DNA of 64,000 bases from Amphritea atlantica (GCF_018860855.1 NZ_JAHKQE010000019.1:167677-231676), one strand, 5' to 3'; shown: positions 19,821 to 28,189, numbered from the stretch's first letter. Translations and numbers: made by a program. Notes: generated by a model not told the origin, from the sequence alone.

Positions 19821-19829
19821 TGTGGATAA
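19821..19829 (-). promoter_or_regulatory. Single exact DnaA-box-like 9-mer (site C)
   Basis: TGTGGATAA, the complement of TTATCCACA. It is the third exact copy within 1.5 kb. Confidence 0.45.
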
Positions 19830-20088
19830 TAGAATCTGTTAGATGAGCTTAGCGGTTTCAGCCTGTTAGGAACTTTTTGACCGAATGTATCAATGGTCTG
19901 ATCAAGGAATCGGTTATCGGGTTTACGATAGCAGGAATTAACGGAGGTTGAAGAGTCGCTAGAGAGGGGTTTATAACGCAGAAATCGATTAAAAATAGCC
20001 TTAACAACAGGTAAGATTTTGGCCGAAAAACAACCTTAATAGAATAACGGGATGATGAGCGATTAACCACGCCATCGGATTAAACCGA

Positions 20089-20355
20089 TCACTCTTCTGG
20101 AATTTCAATCTCAATATGGGAAACCGGTTTACAGCAACAGGCAAGAATCTCATCACCCACGGTGTCATACAGTGCATCCTGAACCTCTTCCACCTCACCT
20201 TCTATCAGGCGAACTCGGCAACAACCGCAGTATCCACCTCGACAATTATAGGGCGCAGGAATTTCCTGAGCCTCCATGGCATCGAGTAAAGAGTATTCAT
20301 ACTGATAATAAAAGGTGCTGTGATTATTCACCTTTATTCTTGGAATTCCTGACAT
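20089..20355 (-). CDS. yfaE: Ribonucleotide reductase maintenance ferredoxin (YfaE)
   Basis: An 88-residue [2Fe-2S] ferredoxin that helps form and maintain the diferric-tyrosyl radical cofactor of NrdB. The cluster ligands follow the pattern Cys38-x4-Cys43-x2-Cys46 (CRGGYCGCC), with the fourth in the later ILACCCKP segment. The ATG at 20355 is chosen for its AAGGAAC ribosome site and because it starts 10 bases after nrdB; the frame open to 20412 would overlap nrdB. It is last in nrdA-nrdB-yfaE, the same order as in E. coli. Confidence 0.93.
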   Translation of the reverse strand: MSGIPRIKVNNHSTFYYQYEYSLLDAMEAQEIPAPYNCRGGYCGCCRVRLIEGEVEEVQDALYDTVGDEILACCCKPVSHIEIEIPEE

Positions 20356-20365
20356 GACCTGTTCC

Positions 20366-21496
20366 TTAGAGGTCGAAACCATTGAAGTCATCTTCACCCA
20401 TTTCGTTGTCAATTGCGCCGACCAAGTATGAGCTAATTTCCGCTTCTTGAGGTGCTACCTGCACATTGTCACTGACCAACCATGCATTCATCCAAGGCAG
20501 AGGGTTTTGCTTCTGAGGAAAAATTTCGTCTAAGTTGAGTGCCTTCATCCGCACATTGGTAATATATTCTACATAGTCAGACAAAATTCGCGCGTTTAGA
20601 CCGATCATCGAACCATCTTTAAACAGATAACCCGCCCACTCTTTTTCCTGTTCAGCCGCCTCGCGGAAAATCTCATACACCTGCGGCTGACACTCTTTAG
20701 CGATGGTTTTGAACTCAGGATCATCAGCACCGGATGCCAACATATTGAGCATAAACTGAGTACCCGTCAGGTGCAGCGCCTCATCTCGGGCAATCAATTT
20801 AATGATTTTGGCATTGCCTTCCATAATGGCTCGTTCCGCAAAGGCGAATGAACAGGCAAAGCTAACGTAAAAACGGATCGCTTCTAGCACATTAACCGAC
20901 ACCAACGTCAGATACAGCTTCGTTTTAAGGTTATACAGGCTCGCATCGTATGTTTTACCATCGATCGTGTGTTCACCAGGACCCTGAATCATATATACAT
21001 TGACCAGTTCGATGAACTCATCATATAAACGTGTCACGCTGCGAGCCCGCTTGACGATCTCTTCGTTGGTCACGATCTCGTCAAACACTTCGGACGGCTC
21101 GGTAAGGATGTTACGAATAATATGTGTATAAGAACGACTATGAATCGTTTCGCTGAAAGACCAGGTTTCTAGCCAAGTCTCAAGCTCCGGTAGCGATACC
21201 ACCGGCAAAAACGCCATATTAGGTGAACGCCCCTGCACAGAATCCAACAGCGTCTGATACTTCAAATTACTGAGAAAGATATGTTTTTCGTGATCAGGCA
21301 TGACCATAAAATCTTTACGGTCGGTCGACAGATCAACCTCTTCTGGTCGCCAGAAGAAAGACAACTGCTTGTCGATCAGCTTTTCAATAATGGGGTATTT
21401 TTGCTTGTCGTAACGGGCGACATTGACGTTATGGCCAAAAAACATCGGCTCTTTAGTAGCATCGTTGAAAGTCGGATCAAACGTTGAATATAGCAT
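20366..21496 (-). CDS. nrdB: Class Ia ribonucleotide reductase beta subunit
   Basis: Carries the diiron-tyrosyl radical that starts ribonucleotide reduction. The 376-residue protein has iron ligands Asp85, Glu116 and His119 ([10 protein letters not shown]), the later RDEALHL segment, and the radical tyrosine Tyr123 (equivalent to E. coli Tyr122). The C-terminal acidic tail ending DDFNGFDL is the part that docks to NrdA. The gene follows nrdA by 106 bases. Confidence 0.97.
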   Translation of the reverse strand: MLYSTFDPTFNDATKEPMFFGHNVNVARYDKQKYPIIEKLIDKQLSFFWRPEEVDLSTDRKDFMVMPDHEKHIFLSNLKYQTLLDSVQGRSPNMAFLPVVSLPELETWLETWSFSETIHSRSYTHIIRNILTEPSEVFDEIVTNEEIVKRARSVTRLYDEFIELVNVYMIQGPGEHTIDGKTYDASLYNLKTKLYLTLVSVNVLEAIRFYVSFACSFAFAERAIMEGNAKIIKLIARDEALHLTGTQFMLNMLASGADDPEFKTIAKECQPQVYEIFREAAEQEKEWAGYLFKDGSMIGLNARILSDYVEYITNVRMKALNLDEIFPQKQNPLPWMNAWLVSDNVQVAPQEAEISSYLVGAIDNEMGEDDFNGFDL

Positions 21497-21602
21497 GTCG
21501 CGTCATTACTCTTACCCTGATATCAGGGAGGTCAAAACTAATTGCCGGTCATTAAACTAAACGGCCGGCCTGAAATCCATTAAAGCTGAGTGATGCAAGC
21601 TG

Positions 21603-23867
21603 TTATAGCTTGCAAGCGCCGCTCTCACAACCACTCATATCATCATGCTGGTCGGTCGCACCATCGCGGGTGTTATGGTAATAAAGGGTTTTAACCCCAT
21701 ACTTATAGGCGGTCAGCAAATCTTGCAGCAGCTTCTTCATCGGCACTTTTTCGCCAGGGAATTTAGCTGGATCATAATTGGTATTCGCCGAGATAGACTG
21801 ATCGACAAACTTCTGCATAATCCCCACCAGCTGTAGATAGCCTTCGTTATTTGGAATCTGCCACAGAAGCTCATAATCGTCTTTCAGCTCAGCATAATCA
21901 GGCACAACCTGTTTCATTACACCATCTTTACTGGCCTTAACACTCACATAACCGCGCGGAGGTTCAATACCGTTGGTTGAGTTAGTGATCTGTGAAGAGG
22001 TTTCGCAGGGCATCAGGGCTGTCAATGTACTGTTGCGCAGGCCAAACTCGCGGATATCTTCACGCAGCGTTTCCCAGAAGTAGTGCAACGGTTCATCACA
22101 AAACTCATCCACTTCCCGCTTATAGGTGTCAGTAGGCAGAATCCCTTTGGCGTAATTAGTCTCATGGAATAATTTACAAGGCCCCTGCTCTTTCGCCAGC
22201 TGATTAGATGCTTTTAGCAAATAATACTGCACGGCCTCAAAGGTTTTATGTACGAGGCCATTTGCCGAGCCATCGGAATAACGCACACCGTTTTTAGCGA
22301 GGTAGTAGGCAAAGTTTGTTACCCCAACCCCGAGTGTGCGGCGATTCATCGAGGCAATCTTCGCGGCTTTAATCGGGTAGTCCTGATAATCCAGCAGGCT
22401 ATCCAGTGCACGTACAATCAGATCCGCTAAGTTTTCCAGCTCGTCTAAGTTATCCAGTGCCCCGAGGTTAAAGGCAGACAGTGTACACAGGGCGATCTCG
22501 CCCTCTGGGTCATTAATATCGTTTAGTGGCTTCGTTGGCAACGCAATCTCAAGACAGAGGTTAGACTGCTTAACGGGCGCAACCTTGGCATCGAAGGGAC
22601 TGTGTGTATTACAGTGATCGACGTTCTGAATATAGATACGGCCAGTAGAAGCACGCTCTGAAGCCAGAATACCAAACAGCTCAACGGCTTTAATGGTCTT
22701 CTTACGAATAGATTCATCCTGTTCATATTTCAGATAGAGACGCTCAAATTCATCTTGATCAGCGAAGAACGCATCATATAGCCCTGGTACTTCATGGGGG
22801 CTGAACAGGGTAATATCGCCACCTTTGATCAAACGGGTGTACATCAGCTTATTCAGCTGCACACCATAATCCAGATGACGCACTCGGTTCTCTTCTACAC
22901 CGCGGTTGTTTTTCAATACCAACAAGGATTCAACTTCAAGATGCCAAAGCGGGTAAAACAGCGTTGCCGCACCACCACGAACGCCACCCTGTGAACAGGA
23001 TTTTACTGCGGTTTGGAAATACTTATAAAACGGAATACAACCGGTATGGAATGCTTCGCCGCCACGGATAGGGCTACCTAGCGCACGAATACGACCGGCG
23101 TTGATACCGATACCAGCCCGCTGGCTAACATACTTAACAATCGCACTGGCGGTGGCATTAATCGAATCCAACGAATCACCCGATTCAATCAGCACGCAAG
23201 AGCTAAATTGACGGGTCGGTGTCCGTACCCCTGCCATAATCGGTGTTGGCAGAGACAACTTAAATAGAGAGCAGGCATCATAGAAACGACGCACATATTC
23301 TAAACGAGTATCTTTCGGGTAGTTGGCAAACAAGCAGGCCGCCACCAGCATATAAAGAATCTGCGGACTCTCATAAATCTCGTGGGTCACTCGATTCTGA
23401 ACCAGATACTTGCCTTCCAGCTGCTTAACAGCAACATAGCTGAAGTTCATATCCCGGCTATGATCGAGGTATTCGTTCAGCAGGTTAAACTCTTCTTCGC
23501 TGTAATCTTCAATCAGGTGCTTATCATAACGACCCGCATCCACCATCTTTGTGACATGAGCCAACAGATGGGGTGGTTCAAAGCTATCAAAAGCGCGTTT
23601 ACGCAAATGGAAAATAGCCAATCGAGCGGACAGATACTGATAGTCCGGCGCATCTTCAGAAATCAGATCTGCCGCTGACTTAATCAGCGTCTCATGGATA
23701 TCGGCGGTTTTAATGCCGTCATAAAACTGAATGTGGGCTTTGAGTTCTACTTGTGAAACTGAGACATTCTGAAGACCATGGGCGGCCCAGATAACGACTC
23801 GGTGAATTTTTTCAAGGTCCAGCTTTTCCTGTCGACCATCCCGCTTCGTTACCAATATGTCTTGCAT
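21603..23867 (-). CDS. nrdA: Class Ia ribonucleotide reductase alpha subunit
   Basis: Catalytic subunit reducing ribonucleoside diphosphates to deoxy forms under aerobic conditions. The 754-residue protein (E. coli 761) begins with an ATP-cone allosteric domain (ILVTKRDGRQEKLDLEKIHR). It contains the substrate-site SSCVLIESGD loop and the NxCxE motif NLCLEIALPT, and ends with the thioredoxin/glutaredoxin-reducible pair Cys747-x4-Cys752 (CESGACKL). The upstream region has two NrdR-type boxes, so repression by NrdR-ATP/dATP is likely. The TATATT -10 and TTGTAA -35 candidates overlap or flank those boxes. Confidence 0.97.
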   Translation of the reverse strand: MQDILVTKRDGRQEKLDLEKIHRVVIWAAHGLQNVSVSQVELKAHIQFYDGIKTADIHETLIKSAADLISEDAPDYQYLSARLAIFHLRKRAFDSFEPPHLLAHVTKMVDAGRYDKHLIEDYSEEEFNLLNEYLDHSRDMNFSYVAVKQLEGKYLVQNRVTHEIYESPQILYMLVAACLFANYPKDTRLEYVRRFYDACSLFKLSLPTPIMAGVRTPTRQFSSCVLIESGDSLDSINATASAIVKYVSQRAGIGINAGRIRALGSPIRGGEAFHTGCIPFYKYFQTAVKSCSQGGVRGGAATLFYPLWHLEVESLLVLKNNRGVEENRVRHLDYGVQLNKLMYTRLIKGGDITLFSPHEVPGLYDAFFADQDEFERLYLKYEQDESIRKKTIKAVELFGILASERASTGRIYIQNVDHCNTHSPFDAKVAPVKQSNLCLEIALPTKPLNDINDPEGEIALCTLSAFNLGALDNLDELENLADLIVRALDSLLDYQDYPIKAAKIASMNRRTLGVGVTNFAYYLAKNGVRYSDGSANGLVHKTFEAVQYYLLKASNQLAKEQGPCKLFHETNYAKGILPTDTYKREVDEFCDEPLHYFWETLREDIREFGLRNSTLTALMPCETSSQITNSTNGIEPPRGYVSVKASKDGVMKQVVPDYAELKDDYELLWQIPNNEGYLQLVGIMQKFVDQSISANTNYDPAKFPGEKVPMKKLLQDLLTAYKYGVKTLYYHNTRDGATDQHDDMSGCESGACKL

Positions 23868-24012
23868 TTCGCGTTCCCAAATATGAAAAAATAAGGTTTC
23901 TTCACTGAACCTTTCCAGCGGCGGAGTTCTAATAAAGAATGTAGTAAAGATATCGAGTTGAGCGATGTACCCAACACGGCGTCAAAGGCTTGTGTTGACA
24001 CGGCCACTGTCA

Positions 24013-24026
24013 CACTACATGTAGTG
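24013..24026. promoter_or_regulatory. NrdR-type box 1 upstream of nrdA
   Basis: Perfect 14-bp palindrome CACTACATGTAGTG, matching the NrdR consensus (acaCwAtATaTwGtgt type). It is 31 bases from box 2. Confidence 0.75.
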
Positions 24027-24043
24027 CGCACCTAAATAACAGC

Positions 24044-24057
24044 CACTAAATATAGTG
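24044..24057. promoter_or_regulatory. NrdR-type box 2, overlapping the nrdA -10
   Basis: CACTAAATATAGTG, near-palindromic NrdR-like site. The 31-base distance to box 1 equals three helical turns, as in known NrdR operators. A minus-strand -10 (TATATT, 24049-24054) lies inside it, with -35 TTGTAA at 24071-24076 and a 16-base spacer. Confidence 0.75.
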
Positions 24058-24258
24058 ATAAACAACAAAATTACAACTCTTGATTTTGGCCTTTTATGGG
24101 TGTAGTCGCTCCCTAAAAACAGGCCAAAAGCCCGTGCCATCGGCATTGTAGAAAATAGCCCAAAAATAAGAAAAATTTTAATTAAAAACGGCAAGTTGAT
24201 TAATTCTAATAATGACAGAAAAGACCTTAGCTAATCTGAAAAAGAATCATCTTTTCGC

Positions 24259-24287
24259 TTTACAGCAGCCCCGCAAATCAATAGTAT
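24259..24287 (+). promoter_or_regulatory. Probable tRNA-Tyr promoter
   Basis: TTTACA (24259-24264), 17 bases, TAGTAT (24282-24287), then a GC-rich cgcgc segment (24289-24293) before the tRNA, typical of stringently controlled stable RNA promoters. The rest of 23868-24300 holds only the nrdA control region. Confidence 0.55.
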
Positions 24288-24300
24288 ACGCGCTCTCTGT

Positions 24301-24384
24301 GGTGGGGTTCCCGAGTGGCCAAAGGGATCAGACTGTAAATCTGACGCGCGAGCTTCGGTGGTTCGAATCCACCCCCCACCACCA
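24301..24384 (+). tRNA. tRNA-Tyr (GUA)
   Basis: An 84-base class II tRNA with encoded CCA. Acceptor arms GGTGGGG (24301-24307) and CCCCACC (24374-24380) pair perfectly. The anticodon arm CAGA-CTGTAAA-TCTG gives anticodon GTA. The extended variable arm and the T loop GGTTCGAATCC are as expected for bacterial tRNA-Tyr. A terminator follows 16 bases later. The 3' end recurs in the tandem repeats downstream. Confidence 0.97.
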
Positions 24385-24571
24385 GTTATTTAAACAATCA
24401 AGCCTCGTTAATAGCGAGGCTTTTTTGTGCCTGTCGCTTACGATCTAATTAGTGAGTGGGGGATGGATGAGCACCGCCGACGTGGTTCGAGCCGAAGTGA
24501 GCTTGCGAACGAAGACAACGTTGCACGCTCTTTGTGCAACGGCCCGAAGGGGAATAATCCACCCACCACCA
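24385..24571 (+). repeat. Tandem unit 1 after tRNA-Tyr (187 bp)
   Basis: Contains in order: a terminator (24400-24426), a spacer, GTGGG (24456-24460), a GTTCG/CGAAC hairpin, a CGTTGCAC/GTGCAACG hairpin with loop GCTCTTT, and AATCCACCCACCACCA, which copies the tRNA 3' end minus three C residues. GTGGG can pair with CCCAC (24562-24566), leaving a free CACCA end, so the part after the terminator may fold like a tRNA mimic (inference). A 70-codon frame (24427-24639) spans the unit but is probably not a gene. Confidence 0.85.
24400..24426 (+). terminator. Terminator after tRNA-Tyr
   Basis: Perfect 7-bp stem AGCCTCG/CGAGGCT (24401-24407, 24415-24421) followed by six T. Copies with GGGGCT in the right arm (wobble pairing) occur 187 and 374 bases later, and a fourth near 24968-24993. 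Confidence 0.85.
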
Positions 24572-24758
24572 GTTATTTAAACAATCAAGCCTCGTTAATA
24601 GCGGGGCTTTTTTGTGCCTGTCGCTTACGATCTAATTAGTGAGTGGGGGATGGATGAGCACCGCCGACGTGATTCGAGTCGAAGTGAGCTTGCGAACGAA
24701 GATAACGTTGCGTGCTCTTTGCGCAACGGCCCGAAGGGGAATAATCCACCCACCACCA
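24572..24758 (+). repeat. Tandem unit 2 after tRNA-Tyr (187 bp)
   Basis: About 96 percent identical to unit 1 by eye and of the same length. Changes fall mainly in the hairpins. The second hairpin is CGTTGCGT/GCGCAACG, still fully paired with one T:G wobble. It ends with the same tRNA-3'-like AATCCACCCACCACCA. Confidence 0.85.
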
Positions 24759-24947
24759 GTTATTTAAACAATCAAGCCTCGTTAATAGCGGGGCTTTTTT
24801 GTGCCTGTCGCTTACGATCTAATTAGTGAGTGGGGGATGGATGAGCACCGCCGACGTGGTTCGAGCCGAAGCGAGCTTGCGAACGCAGACAACGTTGCGC
24901 GCTCTTTGCGCAACGGCCCGACGAAGGGGTATCATCCACCCACCACT
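24759..24947 (+). repeat. Tandem unit 3 after tRNA-Tyr (about 189 bp)
   Basis: Same order of elements. The second hairpin is CGTTGCGC/GCGCAACG, perfectly paired, with paired changes relative to unit 1. A 3-base insertion (acg) lies before the aagggg segment, and the tRNA-like 3' end is decaying (CACCACT). Confidence 0.8.
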
Positions 24948-25200
24948 ATCTTATTAAGAATGAACTAGCCTCGTTAATAGCGGGGCTTTTTTATGTCTGC
25001 GATTATGAGAATTAGGGGTGGTTGAGAGTCGAACGCAGTGAGACAACATTGACGCTAGCGGCAATGGCCCTGCAAGGGTGAGCCCTGTTCAGCGAATAAC
25101 CGCCGATGTGGTTCGAGACGAAGTGAGCTTGCGAACGAAGACAATGTTGAGCGCTCTTTGCGCAACGGCAATCCACCCAGACGACCTGCCGTCTTCATAC
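24948..25200 (+). repeat. Decayed tandem units
   Basis: A fourth terminator copy (near 24968-24993) is followed by scrambled remnants. Around 25100-25180 a partial unit keeps the GTTCGAGACGAAGTGAGCTT segment, a GAGCGC/GCGC-type second hairpin and AATCCACCC. It shows the array was once longer. Confidence 0.65.
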
Positions 25201-25289
25201 CTTCTTTCGCTCTCAAGTCTTGCCCCGTTTTTTCGCCGGGCGTTGTTGTTTTGATCCTTGTGAGACACAACCGCCTGAAGGGGAGACTC

Positions 25290-25403
25290 GTGGCTTTTCG
25301 TTCGATACAGCACAACCCGACTACAACAGAACTTACCGCCACTAAAGAGGCCGTATCTCTCCTCAAAAGAACACTCCAAATCAATAACTATCAGATTAAT
25401 TAG
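25290..25403 (+). CDS. Possible 37-aa small protein
   Basis: A GTG-started frame with a strong AAGGGGAG ribosome site 4 bases upstream, encoding a 37-residue Thr/Asn/Gln-rich peptide (ending QINNYQIN). No family is recognised and it lies right after the decayed repeats, so it may be chance. The remaining sequence to 25475 shows nothing else. Confidence 0.3.
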   Translation: MAFRSIQHNPTTTELTATKEAVSLLKRTLQINNYQIN

Positions 25404-25475
25404 CGCTTCCTCTGTACCTCATCGTTATCCTGTGCCAATGTGTGGGAAAAATGTAATAGCACGGAGATTTACATA

Positions 25476-25718
25476 ATGCCTTACACTAACGAGATTATGG
25501 AAGAGATCAACATGCTCATTCGCTTTAGTCAAAGCAGTGATCATCAAGGACTTAAGGTACATCAAGATGTTGCTGCACAAGCACTGGTTGATGCCACTCA
25601 GCGCCTGTTTGATAAAAAACTCATCACCCTGTTTGATGGCGGCTACCTCACCCCTCTCGGCCACGAAGCGGCAGACCATGCCCACGCTTTAATGAACATT
25701 CTCAACACGACGGAATAA
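25476..25718 (+). CDS. TIGR02647 family protein
   Basis: An 80-residue protein of the TIGR02647 family, recognised from MPYTNEIMEEINMLIRF, GLKVHQDV, QRLFDKKLITLFDGGYLTPLG and a His/Ala-rich end. The family is restricted to gammaproteobacteria and has no known function; the central part looks like a small winged-helix domain. The ATG at 25476 has a GGAG ribosome site 8-11 bases upstream. The oxygenase gene follows after 10 bases, so the two may form an operon. Confidence 0.85.
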   Translation: MPYTNEIMEEINMLIRFSQSSDHQGLKVHQDVAAQALVDATQRLFDKKLITLFDGGYLTPLGHEAADHAHALMNILNTTE

Positions 25719-25728
25719 GATTCTCACT

Positions 25729-26391
25729 ATGCAGCAACCGGACGTCCTTATAGAAGATATCAGTGTCTGGGAAACTCAGATGTTCACTGTGCAAAATCCA
25801 TTACACAGTGACATCAGAGACCCCCTGCTAAAACTTATCTATACATTGCGGGATAGCCAGCATCAGGCGATCGAGAGCGATGTTGCTCCCACCGCCAAAC
25901 ACGCTCTCTATGAAAGCACCTTGGACCTATTACAGCGTCCAGAACCGGTTATTTCAGAACTGCGCGAGTTTATTGAAGCGATGTTGGTGACGGTTGCCAG
26001 CGCCGTTAACGAACCGTTTTGGCCGGAAGGCGCCCAAGCTAGGGCAGATATTGTCGAATCTTGGTTTCATATTACTGAAAACGGTGGTTATCACGACACC
26101 CATGCACACCCTAACTGCTCTTGGTGTGGCATCTACTATATTGATGCCGGCGAGTGCGACATCCATAGCCGCAATGGTATCAACCGCTTTTATGATCCAC
26201 GCCATGGGGCAGATCAGTATCTTGATGCCGGCACCTCTTACCTGAACGGCACTGGAAGCTGGGATTTCTCAGCGGTTGAAGGTCAGGTGGTAATATTCCC
26301 CTCCTACTTGAAACATGCCGCTATGCCCTATTTTGGACAGAAAGATCGCGTCGTTATCGCCTTTAATAGTCAGATTCATTTTCAGGAGTAA
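25729..26391 (+). CDS. Putative 2OG-Fe(II) oxygenase (TIGR02466-like)
   Basis: A 220-residue protein with a double-stranded beta-helix pattern of 2-oxoglutarate/iron oxygenases. It has the segment SWFHITENGGYHDTHAHPNCSW-type with candidate iron ligands in HDTHAH, then FPSYLKHAAMPYFG containing the distal His, and a later Arg (KDRVVIAFN) that would bind 2-oxoglutarate. Related proteins (TIGR02466) are annotated only as putative oxygenases, sometimes near cell-envelope or phage genes. The substrate is unknown. It follows TIGR02647 closely. Confidence 0.75.
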   Translation: MQQPDVLIEDISVWETQMFTVQNPLHSDIRDPLLKLIYTLRDSQHQAIESDVAPTAKHALYESTLDLLQRPEPVISELREFIEAMLVTVASAVNEPFWPEGAQARADIVESWFHITENGGYHDTHAHPNCSWCGIYYIDAGECDIHSRNGINRFYDPRHGADQYLDAGTSYLNGTGSWDFSAVEGQVVIFPSYLKHAAMPYFGQKDRVVIAFNSQIHFQE

Positions 26392-26576
26392 ATAGCCGCG
26401 GCATTCCTGATAAAACCAACGGGCGACAAACACTTATTTATACCGGCGATCTCAACTGGTGCTATTGATTCAGTCTGACCTAGCGGTAAGATTAAAGCAC
26501 TAGCTGAACTTCTTTAGTTTTCAGGAATCAGATCAGCCACGACTCACCATTAATCGTTTAACAACAGGATTGTTCA

Positions 26577-27086
26577 ATGTTCAACGCCCTCTGCTATTTT
26601 GTGCGCAGCCAATGGTATTGGCTAGCGATGATTGTTGCCGGTGTCATCATGGAAGCGGTAGCGCTCTATTATCAATATGGCCTAAATTATGGCCCCTGCG
26701 TGCTCTGTATTCATATCCGTATATGGGTGATGGCCTTTATTCTACTAGGCATACTAGGGCTGCTAGGCCATAAAAGCCGCCCTATCAGCCTCTTCATTAG
26801 CCTGCTAACGGTTATTGCCGCAATAGGACTGACAGAACGCTCTTGGCTAACGTTTGCGATTGAGCGCCATTTAACTGAAGGTAGCTGCAGCATGGGATCT
26901 GGCCTGCCGGATTGGTTCGCACTGGACAAATGGTTTCCTGCCGTTTTTGAGCCTTGGGAACTATGCGGCTGGACACCCGAGTTGCTGTTTGGCATTACGA
27001 TGGCTGAAGCGCTGATGGTCGTTGGACCGGCGGCGATTATTATCACCCTGTTTACAACCTATGCTTTATACAAAAAAGAAAAGTAA
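26577..27086 (+). CDS. dsbB: Disulfide bond formation protein DsbB
   Basis: Inner-membrane enzyme that reoxidises DsbA and passes electrons to quinones. The 169-residue protein has four membrane helices, the first periplasmic loop pair CVLC (PCVLCIHIR) and a second pair in the long loop (GSCSMG and ELCGW). Arg in CIHIRIW corresponds to the quinone-contacting arginine after the first pair. The gene stands alone, with a 12-bp near-perfect hairpin (27116-27142) downstream. No dsbA is in the window. Confidence 0.93.
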   Translation: MFNALCYFVRSQWYWLAMIVAGVIMEAVALYYQYGLNYGPCVLCIHIRIWVMAFILLGILGLLGHKSRPISLFISLLTVIAAIGLTERSWLTFAIERHLTEGSCSMGSGLPDWFALDKWFPAVFEPWELCGWTPELLFGITMAEALMVVGPAAIIITLFTTYALYKKEK

Positions 27087-27114
27087 GCGGTAGCGGCTCG
27101 AATAAGTTTAAGAA

Positions 27115-27142
27115 ACCCACGCCGACAAACTGTCAGCGTGGG
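27115..27142 (+). terminator. Hairpin after dsbB
   Basis: CCCACGCCGACA and TGTCAGCGTGGG form a 12-bp stem with one mismatch and a 3-base loop. The T run is poor. Confidence 0.5.
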
Positions 27143-27346
27143 CCCTAACTTGAACCAACGCTACAGTTAAATACGCTCTAGCATTTATATCTTTATCCCT
27201 TTTATCTTTAGTCTACCCAACACCCCATAAGCTTATACCTAAGATATCCGGTAAAATTGGGGATTTTTTCTACGAATATAATTGCACAGGTCCTGCCTCA
27301 ATCGGTAAAATCGAGGTCCGTTTCCATTCATCAGAAGGATTACAAC

Positions 27347-27550
27347 GTGCGCTTGGCAGAAATTGAAGCAATATCTCTCAACGTCGGCATCACGGTCTTT
27401 GCCGCTTACATATTTTTTATCATCTATGATCTCGCCAAAAAATCGAATGCCGGCAAGTTTGGCACCATCGTACTGTTCTTCGCATTAGGCCTTGGGCTGG
27501 CGGCTTTTTTGGTCAAAACCGTCGTTATTTACATGATGGAAGGCGGATAA
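27347..27550 (+). CDS. DUF2788 family membrane protein
   Basis: A 67-residue protein with two membrane helices (IFFIIYDLAKKSNAGKFGT between them) and the short end YMMEGG, matching DUF2788, a gammaproteobacterial family of unknown function. The start is GTG at 27347, supported by an AGAAGGA ribosome site; the open frame to 27257 adds residues without membrane or family character. Confidence 0.8.
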   Translation: MRLAEIEAISLNVGITVFAAYIFFIIYDLAKKSNAGKFGTIVLFFALGLGLAAFLVKTVVIYMMEGG

Positions 27551-27617
27551 GTAATCCGTAACTGAAAGTAGCATAACGCTGCACAGTTACCCATTTAGGC
27601 TACCACACTCTTTCGCA

Positions 27618-28112
27618 CTACTTAGCCGTAATAGGCTGCAGATGAAAACCGGGCATCTGGAGTGTGAAAGCCCGACCAAAGCCGATGACTAGTCGCCCTT
27701 GCAGGGGTGTTAAACGAAATAGCATAAAGTCAGGTAAGCTGCGCAACAGATCAACGGTAGCCCCATGTTTTTGTCGGTATAACGTCATCCTTGCCTCATA
27801 CTCAGACGAATCAGCGTCGACCACTTCAGCAGTACACTGTAACGTTATTCGGTTTCTGGCAAACTGATTTCGACTAGTTGCTTCATCTTCAATCAACATA
27901 ACCCCAACCGCTGACGAGCGAATCACATTCGCCGTATGACCGGCCAACTGACTTATGTAGATATACAGCGCACCCTGCGAAAAAACAAAAGGCGCATAGC
28001 TAGCTTCAGGTCCAGACTCGCCCGATGTTGCTAACTGCAGGGTCTGACTCGATTCAAGTAAACAGTCCAATAACGTCAACGCCTCATCATCGACCTGTGG
28101 TGTGTCAGACAT
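27618..28112 (-). CDS. HugZ-like / pyridoxamine-phosphate-oxidase fold protein
   Basis: A 164-residue split-barrel flavin-type protein. LQLATSGESGPEASYAPFVF, LYIYISQLAGHTANV and the GFGRAFTL segment match HugZ-type haem-utilisation proteins and their relatives. HugZ binds or degrades haem for iron supply in some bacteria; whether this short form does so is uncertain. It lacks the extra C-terminal DUF2470 domain seen in larger HugZ relatives. It is monocistronic and divergent from kdsA. Confidence 0.75.
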   Translation of the reverse strand: MSDTPQVDDEALTLLDCLLESSQTLQLATSGESGPEASYAPFVFSQGALYIYISQLAGHTANVIRSSAVGVMLIEDEATSRNQFARNRITLQCTAEVVDADSSEYEARMTLYRQKHGATVDLLRSLPDFMLFRLTPLQGRLVIGFGRAFTLQMPGFHLQPITAK

Positions 28113-28189
28113 ACCGACCTCCCGTGGCAGTTTTTTTTTAAACCAACAGCCTATAAATATACCCTACATCTGAAAAGATTAACGTATAA

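Larger units (their letters stand above)
19381..20088. other. Gene-poor stretch with more DnaA-box-like sites
   Basis: About 700 bases with no supported gene. It holds two further exact TTATCCACA-type boxes (next entries), widely spaced inverted repeats such as CTAACGC/GCGTTAG (near 19489-19535), and the short direct repeat CTTAGCGGT at about 19730 and 19849. No RNA gene or mobile element is recognised. Confidence 0.45.

Noticed and set aside
24212..24448. Open frame over the tRNA-Tyr gene
   Set aside because: It runs through a clear tRNA and its promoter; no ribosome site or family.
24427..24826. Two 70-codon repeated frames in the tandem units (beginning MPVAYDLISEWGMDEHRRR)
   Set aside because: They are carried by the DNA repeat, start with non-ATG codons without a ribosome site and end in terminator and tRNA-like sequence. 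The unit's structure points to RNA. The parallel with the E. coli tpr frame was considered, but there is no evidence for translation.
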